In this document: one piece after another, positions 46,787-56,136 of the stretch
Layout: each line of letters opens with the position of its first letter
Position numbering within the stretch: the first letter of the stretch is position 1
NCBI GenBank assembly: GCA_002914845.1
Contig: JXTC01000171.1
Span: 268,986 to 332,985 of the forward strand
Direction of reading: 5' to 3'
Length of the DNA: 64,000 nucleotides
DNA from: Trema orientale
Taxonomy: Eukaryota; Streptophyta; Magnoliopsida; Rosales; Cannabaceae
Position numbers and translations under genes: made by a program
Notes under the pieces: generated by a model
Database searches by the model: none
Told to the model about the DNA's origin: nothing
The model's input: only the letters and a program-made list of their open reading frames with translations

Positions 46787-47129
46787 GAGAAGAGGTTGGC
46801 CAGAGAGAGATTGATCTATTTGAGCTACTGGTGAAAGATAATGCACGAGAAAGAGATAGGGCAAAAAGGAGAAAGTAACCTTTTTTTAGGTATCCGTAAA
46901 GAATGGAATACTTATTCAGTAGATCTGGTTCAGTATTCCTAAATACAGCGAGCAGTTGAATAGAAGTTACGAGGGAATTATGATTCCTGAGTTTTAAGTG
47001 CAAACCAAACATTGGAATGGGCCTTGTGCTGGAATGATTTTTCCATTCCAAGGCCCATTGTAATGAACCAAACAGGCCATTAAAGTGCAGTTAGAAGCGA
47101 GACAACTCGGCGCAGTAGAGCAGAAGAGT

Positions 47130-47412
47130 TGGAGTTGCAGCCCCGAAATTTTGGGGCTGCAGCCTCAAAAATTTGGCACTGCAGCCCAAAATAACGGGGC
47201 TGCAATGCCATTTCCATGAGGCCGCGGTCTCAAAACAATGGGGCTATAGCCCCATTTGCTTGGCGCCATGGCGCCACCTTGTGGCACTGCGGTGCCAATT
47301 CTACGGCACCGTGGTGCCAACTTGTGGCGCCGCAGCACCACCACTAAGCATCGCAGTGCCATCTTCCTACCAGCTTTGGTGCCGCAGTGCCAATTTCAGC
47401 CCTGCAGTGCTA
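47130..47412. repeat. GC-rich array of short palindromes in solo LTR F
   Basis: About a dozen degenerate units of roughly 20-26 bases have the shape GGNGCYGCRGYRCC. Examples are GCAGCCCCGAAATTTTGGGGCTGC at 47135-47160 (almost perfectly self-complementary), TGGCGCCATGGCGCCA near 47260 and GGCACTGCGGTGCC near 47283. Most units are themselves dyads. The flanking LTR is AT-rich, so the block stands out sharply. Confidence 0.8.
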
Positions 47413-49091
47413 AAAAGTGCGAAACAGACTACAGAAAACCTGGATTTCACTCCTAAAAGCTCCTCTATTTAACTCCTCTTACACTCATCTGAGAAGAAGA
47501 GGAAAGGGGACGAAAATCCTAGCTGCCAAGGGGTTCCTAAGCCATTCTAAGGGAGAAAACAACACCAAAGAGAGGATTCAAGAAGAAGAAATCGGATTGG
47601 AAGCTTCGTAAGAGTTTTTTATCTCTTACTCTTATCTTTCTCTCTTCTATTTTCTGCAAAATGATTATGTATCAATCTTTGTATATTTGTTTTGATTCAT
47701 TTTGTATGAACATGAGCTAAACTCTATTTCTAGGAAGGCATTTGAACTTTTAATGTAATCTAACTACTTTGTTTTCCTCAATTATTCTTGATATCCATTG
47801 TTGAGTTGATTGTTCTATTTTAAGCTTAATGCATCTATTTACTTTGCCACTAAATGAATTTGTGTTGTGAAACCTATATGAACTTTGGAAGGGGAATAGA
47901 GGTTATGACATAGATAGAACATCATAAGATTGCCTAGTGCAGAGTGAGTTTGTATAGGATAGGAACCTATGTGATTTGTGCAACCTTGTATGAGAATTAC
48001 CTAAATTAATGAATCTAGTCAATTTATGTTAGGATTAACATTAACTTTTCTAGATATTTTCATTTATATCTTGGAAAAGAATTTATGAAGACAATAGGAT
48101 TCTCGGTTGTCAACTCTAGATGGATTTGAATTATGAGGAAAACTAATAGTTGGATGAGTTAGAGGGTAGATTGCATCCCTAGGCTCCTTATTATTGCTCT
48201 CAGAACTATTCTTGGTTGCTTAATTTCAATTTACATTCTTACATTTTACATTGTTATTTACTTTTCAATTCTTGCTCAAAACCATCTATTATTGTGATTT
48301 GGATAAATTAGAAGCTAATTTTGGTTAGTACTTGGCATTTGTGAATCGTGTGCTCCTCGTGAGATCGACACTCTCTTACTTCTATATTACTTGTTGCGAC
48401 TCGTATACTTGCAGTTGTGTGTTAGAAATAGCCCAACAGTTATTCCATGAATCTTAAAAGACCTTAAAGTGGCATTAATGTATAGTGTCCTTAACTATTT
48501 GGTGTTCCCATCAATTCATAAATCATAACTTCCAATATGCCAGAGTTCACCTCTAGTTTCATAGAGGCTAGTCTTTTAACAAATTAGAAAGCTACAGCTT
48601 ATGAAAGCAATTCCAGTCATATATTAAGGATTAAGATCTACATGCTAAGAGCTTGTAGTAATATAAGAATTGAGTTACGGCACTCCAATTCTTTATATTA
48701 CCTGGTCAAGTTCAATACACATAACTTATTTATGTTGTACTAGTAATTCTATCAGAAGTCAGATACTTCAATGATTTGAGACACATCATTCCCGTTGAGA
48801 TAGACAAGCACTACAATCTTTAGAAAATAAAGTATTCCATATTTATTTACAGATTGTGAACTAATTAATTTAAACTTAGATAAAGAAACAAGTCTTCCCA
48901 TAATTAACACTTAATCATATTTGTTTCTTTATATACAAATAAAGTCATCGAATCTTTTTCAGATAAATAAACTATTCAACTGAGACAGTTTAATCTAGCA
49001 AATATCATAATTGCACATAAGAGAAAGTTGTTTACAGTAAAAAGGTAAAATTAGAAATCTACTTTTTTAGGGCAAATATCCTGACAATAAC

Positions 49092-49980
49092 AAGTATCCA
49101 ATCCAAACATGACATGTTATCCAAGTTTAAACAAGCATAAGAAATAGATGCTCAGAAAGGATAAAGCATAACAAAGCATGTCTTGAAAGATAATGAGAAC
49201 CTTATATGTGATATTCATCAAAAATTTATTCTTATAAAGTTATAGAATAAAAAATCATACGCAAATTTTCAAAATGACAAAGTTATAAAATATAAACATT
49301 GAATTCATATAACATGTTATTTTGAGTTCAAATACATCCCCAATATAGATAAATAATTCAATTCATTATGCATAGTGTTTGTCATGTAAAAACTAGTATT
49401 TGCACAAATATAAAAGTTTAAATAATATACATTGTGTAAGTATTTTGAATCATATATGAGCAATCAATATGTTTATTAAAATGAAGCTCATAAATAGAAA
49501 TTCAAATAAGACCCCAAAAAATTGAGAGAAAATGATTCAAAAACCGTTGAAATCGCATGAATACACGGCTTACTACAAGTCTTCAGCAGACGAAAAACAG
49601 CTTTTTAGTCTGCCGAAATTGGCAGAGAAATAGAACAATCTAGGCCACTTTTTCGGTAGACCGGTGGAATTTTCGGTCTGTCATATCCCCTATTCCAGCA
49701 GTGTTTCAAAAGATTTTGTTTGAAAAATGATAAAAATAATTAAACCAAAAGCTAAACAATGAAAATTCATCATTTTGAGAAGAATGAAATTATTTTTGAA
49801 TGTTTAAGCAAAACAAAAATTTTTTAAACAAAATAACTCAAGACAGTTCATCATGATCAACCATACTAAATTTTCTTTGTTTCGGTATTTTCCTAGGCTT
49901 TAAATGCTCAAGCTCAAATATTTTAAAAAGAAATACCTTGATTAATTGATGAAGATTCTATCCTTCCAAAAGCTCTTCAT

Positions 49981-50017
<37 letters not shown>

Positions 50018-50125
50018 TGTTGAGGTTGGACATAATTATTTTTTGATTTATCTTTAAGCTCCAATCTTTCAAGCTTAATACCATACCTACAACAATATTA
50101 TCTGCACTTTTCTTCTTGTAGGAGT
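49092..50125 (-). other. element D interior, decayed
   Basis: AT-rich with no protein I can read with confidence. It includes GGTAGACCG/CGGTCTG motifs near 49655-49680, also seen in the element D LTRs, and a 33-base T run at 49984-50016. Confidence 0.45.
49984..50016. repeat. poly(T) run of 33 bases
   Basis: An uninterrupted T run, the longest homopolymer I noticed in the window. It could be the A-tail of a minus-strand retroposed copy or a slippage product. I saw no flanking direct repeat. Confidence 0.85.
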
Positions 50126-50129
50126 CATT

Positions 50130-50660
50130 AGTTTCATCAAATATCACATGCGTGATTCCATCTATTACTTAGTTTTTTTGTTGAAAAACACTCTTTGTGC
50201 ATTACTAGTAGTAGAGTAACCATGAAAAATTCTAATATTGGATTTTAAATCAATATTTTTAAGTTATCTTTGGTGTTTAAAAATAATTATTTGCATCCAA
50301 AGACTCTAAAATAACCAATATTGAATTTTTGATCACTTCAAAATTCACAATGGTATTTTATTCAAAATAAATTTAATCAACACTCGGTTTAAAACTTAAC
50401 AAATAATGTTGACAACTTTGGCCTAAAAGTATTTTAGTAAAATATTTACTTTTGACATGGTCAAAGCTATTTTGAAACCAATAAAGAAAATCATATAAAT
50501 GTTTTTGAAAAATTATCAACTAGCTCAAAAGCATAATATTTTTCAAAAATAATTAACTTAATTTCCAAAGTGATATACTTTATAAATCTTGTTATTTCCA
50601 AAAATTGGACTAGGTAAGTCATAACAAGATTCTTTTAGTAAGGTTTTGAAATTGTACCCA
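50130..50660 (-). pseudogene. element D integrase remnant
   Basis: Translated fragments with many stops match the copia integrase C-terminal order: FELVDNFSKT, VLNRVLIKFILNKIP, RVFGCK, KDNLKNIDLKSNIRIFHGYSTTSNAQRVF and THVIFDETND. At least one stop falls where tryptophan is expected. Too decayed for function, but the order and strand agree with gag upstream in element D. Confidence 0.75.
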
Positions 50661-51380
50661 TATTAGCATGTCCAAGTTTTAAATGCCATACTCAATAAAT
50701 ACTTTCTTTTAAAGCAAAAAAAAATTTATCTTGACTAGAAAACATTTTTTTTTAAACAATAATAAAAATAATAATTTTTTTTATCAAAAGATATAATCTC
50801 ATTTGTTCAAAATTTCAAATTGAACATTTGAAAAGATAAAAGAAAAACTCAATGACTTAATCACATAATTGACAAAAATTAAGCATATTATATTTCTAGC
50901 AAAACATTCTCAAAGATAGGCAAAGAATTGTTACCGATATTATTTATGCCAATGATATTGCTTTTTGTATTGTCTCCAAAAATGAAATATCCACCATCAT
51001 TTCTTTGTAAAAAGTAAGAGCTTGGTGAAGTCATAGGTCAAGTACTTAGAGCAACCACTTTCTTGCTTGTTCCTACAACAAAAATTCAAATATGGATTTT
51101 CGGTACCTACTTATCTTTGGATCCTTGGGGGTTAATCTTTGAATTCTTTGGTACCCATTCTTGTTTGACACCAAAATATACATTTTTCTTAATAGAGCAA
51201 GAAAAGCTTGTATATTCATCTTGTTCCTACTAGATATTGCTTTGACAAAATAAGTTTTAAGATACTTTTATTTTATGAAAGGTTTATATCTTATTCCTCC
51301 TTTATCAAGAACACATCTTCGTCTACCAAGCATTAAATCAAAATTCTTCTTTTTATTTGTAAAAGTGTGGACAATTTCGG

Positions 51381-52447
51381 TTAATCTAAAACTTTTTCAT
51401 TCAAGGGAGTATTTTCATGTTTTAAAGATAGAGATATATCACAAGTTAAAATAATTTCCTTTTTTTTTGAAAATTTCTCAAGTTCTTTTGAAAAAAGAGA
51501 TAATTTCTTCTTGAGAGCATTATTTTTCAAAATAAACAATTTGTAGTTATCATGCAATTTATTAAAATTATCAAGTAGCTTGTTGTATAATAACTCTTCT
51601 TCGTCACTTTCAATGTCAAAATCATTTAGTAAGTCATCATTGAGTTCAAGAAATTTTGCATCATCATCAATTGCCATGAAGCACACATTGCCAATCTCTT
51701 CTTGAATTTCTTTGTTTAATTCACTATTGCCATTATCAACCTATGTAGTCTTCATTTCCTTTTCTTCTTTCCCATTTTGATTTTTGTTCTTGGTCATTAT
51801 GATCTCAAGAGAAATGAGAAATTTGATAAGTTCTTCTAGAGGCACATTGGTGACGTCTTTCTTTTCTTGGATAGCAACCACCTTTTTTTGATATGCTTTT
51901 GCAAGGTTTTTAGAACTTTTGTTACCATGTCGGTATTGCTATAAGTTTTCCCAATAGTATGAAAATCATTAATGATGTTAGTAAATCTCATAAATATTTG
52001 AGCAATAGATTCATTACTTTTTATTTCAAATAACTCATAGTCATGCACAAGCATACTAATTTTATTTTTTTTAATTTGACTTGTGTTTTCATATGAGCTT
52101 TCAAGCATTTTCCATATTTCATGAGCATTAGTAGCCAATTGAAAATTATTATAAATATTTACATCTATACTACATAACAAATAACTAAAAGTACATCCAT
52201 TCCTAGAAAACATGATTTTGTCAAAATCATCATATTCATCTAATTCCTTTTCAACAAGTTTATCATCATTTATTTTCCTAGGAATATATGGACCTTGAAC
52301 AATAATATTCAATAAATCATCACCCATGAATTTAAGAAATTTAAGCATTTTGATTTTCCAAATATTGTAGTCAATACCATTGAAAAATGGTGGTCTAGTT
52401 GAAAACCCCTCATTTGAAAGATTTTGAAAATTGTCTGGGTATGTCAT
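51381..52447 (-). pseudogene. element D gag, frameshifted
   Basis: Starts MTYPDNFQNL near 52447, with the retrotransposon gag pattern RPPFFNGIDYNIWKIKM, ATNAHEIWKMLESSYE, KKNKISMLVHDYELF and ESIAQIFMRFTNIINDF. The frame is lost near 51870 (after TLQKHIKK). The C-terminal part resumes in another frame at 51686-51381 (CFMAIDDDAKFLEL, then a coiled-coil-like KL-rich stretch). The shape matches SIRE/Maximus copia gag. The usual zinc knuckle was not found. Confidence 0.85.
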
Positions 52448-52480
52448 CTCAAGACTGTTAAGTCTTTAAAATTGATCACC

Positions 52481-52494
52481 AGGCCTTGATACCA
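52481..52494 (-). other. primer-binding site of element D (diverged)
   Basis: On the minus strand TGGTATCAAGGCCT resembles the initiator methionine tRNA site TGGTATCAGAGC. It lies about 22 bases inside the 5' LTR border set by the TG...CA rule, which is further than usual, so the border or the site has drifted. Confidence 0.6.
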
Positions 52495-52516
52495 ATCATA
52501 TTAAGATAAATATAAT

Positions 52517-54063
52517 TGATAATCCAAGAGGGGGAGTGAATTGGATTTTAAAACTTTTTGCAAACTTTTCAACTACGTAAGACCATAGACCACTATTTTG
52601 AAACTTTTAAGATAAATAAACAACGATACCAAATATATAACAATAATACCAAGTATATTAAGCACACTGTATATTAAACACTCAATTAAATAGGTTGCAA
52701 TAAAGTAAAGAGTGTAGGGATAGAGAAAATACAAACTCAGTTTTTACGAGGTTCAATAAATACGATAGGTTGCCTACATCCCCAGCCCTCGATAGCTTGC
52801 TTCGAGCTTTCCACTATTAGATCAAGATTGTGGGCTTGATCGACCCTTGTACAAACAGAATAAATTCTTCTGAGGCTCACCCAACCTTTACAATAGTCTT
52901 AACTCCGAATCTATCACGGCTAACCTTGGATTGTTTTGACTCCGGTGTCAATCCTCACCTACACGAATTGTTTAGACAATGGTGCCAATTTCACCAACTC
53001 ATGGATTGTTTAGACTCTGGTGATAACCTCATCTACGCTTGGGCTGTTTAGATTCCGGTGACAACCTCACCTAAATTGGGTTGTTTAGACTCTGGTGATA
53101 GCCATACCTCACAATTATAATTTTGGTTTTTGTTGATTCTCTCAACTAGAATCTCTTTCTAATGAAAGTATTTGATACAAGGTAAGCTTAGAGAGAATAG
53201 ATGTAAACACAAGATATGATCTAGTTTGGCTCAAGTGATATTTGTGAAAAAGTGGATTTGAAAGTTTGAATTACAAAAATTGATTTTAACAACTTGAATG
53301 TATGATATAAGCAATGTATGGATATTCAAGAATTGTTTTTAAGTATTAGAAAAGGTTCTATTTATAGACTTGAATAACAACTAGCCGTTTTAGACCTTTT
53401 GACAGATATTATGTCATATTCAGTAGACCGAAAGTATATTTTCGGTCGACCGAAAATACTAGCCGTTGGTAGTATGGTTCTAACGATCAAATCTGAAAAT
53501 TGCTGAAAATTCGGTAAGGAATCGATAGACCGAAAATGTCTTTTAGATATACTGAAAATACCAGAGAGCAAAATTCAATTTTATTTCAAGTCTTTTTCGA
53601 TTGTTTTCAAAATTTTGACTCTTAAATTGATTTTTATGAAATATGGATACTATAGAAATTCATAAATCGATTTAAAAAGCTTGTGCAAAATAAGTTTCAT
53701 ATTTTAAATTGAGATAAACAAGTTTGACAGTGTTGCTTTGAAAATTTCTAATTTTATGAAAAATTTGAGCCATTAAGATCATATTACGTGTAGACAAGTA
53801 TTCAAATACAAGAACTAAATATTTAACCTTTGCTAGTCTAAGTCTTGTAGTCTTGATCTTTGTCTTCAAGCTCTTTTCTGTAATCTATCTTCAAGCTTGA
53901 TTCTACTAAGTCCAATATGTATCTATCTTCAAGCTTGACTCTTTGATCAACTTGAGTTAGAATTTTTAAAGTTATTTCATTACACACTCAAGTTAAATCA
54001 TTAGTACTAAATCAAATGTTTGTTATCTTCAAAATAAGAGTGAGAAACCTTAATTTCTCAACA
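52517..54063 (-). repeat. element D 5' LTR
   Basis: Plus-strand reading TGATAATCC...CTCAACA, matching 32511-34046. Both contain a segment with the GACTCYGGTGAYAACCTCACC motif repeated about every 40 bases (52930-53100 here, 32930-33100 in the other LTR). Confidence 0.88.
52930..53105 (+). repeat. tandem motif array in element D 5' LTR
   Basis: GTTTAGACTCYGGTGATAACC-like units recur about four to five times at roughly 38-46 base spacing. The same array is present in the left LTR (32930-33100), so it belongs to the LTR family. Confidence 0.7.
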
Positions 54064-54714
54064 GACTCTACTACTAAGAGTGAATACTGACTCAGACATC
54101 GATTTTCGAGTATCTTTGTCTGATTAAAAATTTGAATCAGTGTAATCAATAGAAATCAAGTCCTGATTTGAATAAACCAACATATAATTTCTCGTTCTCC
54201 TAAGATACTTGAGAATATGTTTTACTGCTATCCAGTGATCTAATCTTGGATTTGATTGAAAACGACAGACTATCCCTACTGCGTAGCATATGTCAAGCCT
54301 AATACATAACATGGCATACATAAGGCTGCCAACTATAGACGTATAAGGAACCTGTCTCATATCCTCTTCCTCTTGAGGTGTCTTGGGACATTGCTCTTTG
54401 GAAAGAATAACTCCATGTTGAGAAGGTAACTGTTCTTTCTTAGAGTTTTGCATCGAAAAATGAATAAGCACCTTGTCAATAATAGGATAACTCTATGCCA
54501 AAAGTCTGTTTTTGCGATCTCGAATAATCTGGATCCCAAGCACATAACTTAATTCTCCCAAATCTTTCTTTTGGAATTGCTCGACTAGCCACTTTTTTAC
54601 ATTAGATAATGTTTCCACATCATTCCCAATGAGTAAAATATCATTTACATAAAGAACTAGGAAGACCAATTTCTTATCTTTGATGTACTTGTATGCATAA
54701 GACCCAATCTTCTA
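54064..54714 (-). pseudogene. element C reverse transcriptase / RNase H fragment
   Basis: The frame includes YVNDILLIGND near 54640, where the family has YVDDIL, so a catalytic aspartate is asparagine. It continues with VKKWLVEQF, LGELSYVLGIQI, VPYTSIVGSLMYAML, RLDICYAVGIVCRFQSNPRLDHWIAVKHILKYLRRT and DYTDSNF. Stops occur near 54495 and 54122. It continues at 32510 across element D. The upstream boundary at about 54714 is abrupt. Confidence 0.88.
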
Positions 54715-55223
54715 GAAGCCAGAGGAAAATCAGGAAGTTCAAGAACGCTTACCCAATTGAGGAGGTAGATTGTATTCTCAAATTTTAAAAGCCCTCACAA
54801 GTACTCTTAATCACTAAAATAATCTCAAAAGTCTTCCCAAATATATATACATAAGCATTACAATCAATTCTTATCTTAAAAACAGTAAAATAGAAGATTT
54901 ATGATGGAGATCACTTATCCGCCACCTAGGAAGACGGGTATAAAACTCTAAGGAGATTTAGACAGTTAATAATAGGTATGTCATCAACCCCAATAGTATA
55001 TTTATAATCAATCCTAGTCATGCCAAATGGCTATTTAGCCCTTAGTAGGTGATTAGATTATTTTATCCTTCGAAATAGTTTCTTTTTCACTTAAACCCAA
55101 ATGTTCCAGCCTTTGCTACTCTGTCCTTCTAATTATTAATTTCTTATCACTCCTAAATCCTAAAATAATATTAATAATTAATAAAAGTCTCAATTATGAT
55201 ATCACAAAATTTTGAGCATTACA
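54715..55223 (-). mobile_element. possible gypsy LTR fragment
   Basis: On the minus strand a TGTAATGCTC start at 55223 follows a polypurine-like AAAGATGGTAGAAT and a TTTCGAGGATG motif (55224-55260), as at the 3' LTR of many gypsy elements. The far end merges with the truncated element C and no partner is seen. Confidence 0.4.
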
Positions 55224-56133
55224 ATTCTACCATCTTTATAGAACATCCTCGAAATTTAGCCTAACTAATGCCTTGAGAAAACTGATAAATTAACCCAACT
55301 AAGACCCAAGTGTACTTAACCTCAAAACATCAATAATGAAATACAGAGTGTGACACTTAAAATTAAATCCACTATAAATAGGACATTTTAGGTCAAAAAG
55401 AGTGGAATTTAGACTTATAGATGCACATAAAAACCAGGTGAGATAGAATCAAGGAGGATTGGAGTACTTGGAGACCGAGGGTTTTGCCTAGTGATAATAT
55501 GGCATTCTCTTTTTTCTTTCTTTTATTTTATTTTATTTTATCTAGCATGACATCTTCATTGATTAGTTTTATAAGCTTGCTAAATTGGGTTCTAGCTTGG
55601 TTAAGGGTAATTTTAAAGCCCTAGACATGAATCTTATGTAATTTTCAAAATTTATTTATCAATTATTTTATTAAAATTGTTTATGTTTATGGTTTTCATC
55701 TTGATTTGTTTAGATGCATATCTAAATCAAACTTGATAGATGTCTAATACTATGTTAGAATCTTAGATCCGTAATTATTTGGGTTTTTTAAATTACAAGT
55801 AGCAATTTGTAATTTATTAAACTGTGATAAGCGGTTAATTAATTATAATGAAGGACACAATTTAGGATAAGAAGTTCAACCTTATGATATGATTATCTAA
55901 GTTAATCTATCTTTCTGAGCATAATGCTTCCATTAGATTAAATTTAGAGAGCTTATTCTAGGTGGTTTAGTAGATAGAGAATAAATAAAGAACTTGTTTT
56001 ATTTAACGACAAACTATTGAGAGATTAAGGTGGTGTAGCTTGTTGCTATCTATGGTTGATAGTTTTGATAAGTAAGTGAAGATAAATTTGGTAATTTACT
56101 AAATAAAAGTGGCTAATAGTGGCGAATGAACCT
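55224..56133. other. LTR-like debris, no gene
   Basis: A TGTGACACTT at 55349 followed by CTATAAATAGG (55371) could open another LTR that CACTA 2 interrupts and that resumes at 60110. The termini and target duplication could not be confirmed. Confidence 0.35.
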
Positions 56134-56136
56134 TAA

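Larger units (their letters stand above)
41119..47079 (-). mobile_element. PIF/Harbinger element
   Basis: The ends GAGGGCATTTGGTT (41119) and the complement TGGCCTGTTTGGTT (ending 47079) share their inner seven bases. They are flanked by the 3-bp duplication TTA (41116-41118 and 47080-47082), the superfamily signature. It carries both genes usual for the group, on the minus strand: a DDE transposase (44713-43312) and a Myb/SANT-like protein (43056-42024). At 5.96 kb it is close to full length. Each gene has one nonsense change. Confidence 0.93.
40902..48438 (+). mobile_element. solo LTR F, gypsy-type, split by a Harbinger element
   Basis: It starts TGATAAGTATATTTT at 40902 and ends AATAGCCCAACA at 48438. 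The flanks are ATTAT (40897-40901) and GTTAT (48439-48443), a target duplication with one change. The right part (47600-48430, with GATCGACACT and CTTGCAGTTG) looks like the end of Tat/Athila-type gypsy LTRs. Without the Harbinger element it is about 1.57 kb. It includes the palindromic GC array at 47130-47412. Confidence 0.7.
39742..49086 (-). mobile_element. solo LTR E, copia-type, split by solo LTR F
   Basis: It starts TGATGGAAATTG at 39742 and ends CCTGACA at 49086, with the perfect 5-bp duplication ATAAC on both sides (39737-39741 and 49087-49091). On the minus strand it opens TGTCAGGATATTTGCCC, in copia style. Without the 7.5 kb of solo LTR F and its duplication, it is about 1.8 kb. There is no internal region, so it is the product of LTR-LTR recombination. 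Confidence 0.85.
32511..54063 (-). mobile_element. SIRE/Maximus-like Ty1/copia element D, with nested insertions
   Basis: The LTRs (32511-34046, 1536 bp; 52517-54063, 1547 bp) match closely and read TGATAATCC...CTCAACA on the plus strand. The element is on the minus strand: primer-binding site by the right LTR, gag (52447-51381), decayed integrase (about 50660-50130), and a polypurine tract by the left LTR. The interior has a CACTA element and solo LTR E inserted. Most of pol is lost or unrecognisable. The five bases next to each LTR (AAGAT and GACTC) do not match. The insertion is proven instead by continuity of element C's protein across it. Confidence 0.85.
30296..54714 (-). mobile_element. 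Ty1/copia element C, 5'-truncated, split by SIRE-like element D
   Basis: Element C is on the minus strand. What survives is part of reverse transcriptase/RNase H (54714-54064), the end of RNase H (32510-32096), a polypurine tract (GGGCAAGTGGGAGAT, 32082-32096) and the 3' LTR (30296-32081). The protein reads through from one side of element D to the other: LDICYAVG ... SMSESVFTLSS at the right, then AIVWRSVKHSS ... MEAEYIAACEA at the left. This shows that D inserted into C. The 5' half is missing beyond about 54714, so there is no partner LTR. Confidence 0.85.

Noticed and set aside
47165-47611. Several overlapping frames on both strands over the GC palindrome array
   Set aside because: Frames open on both strands because the sequence is self-complementary and GC-rich. 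They have no protein-like features.
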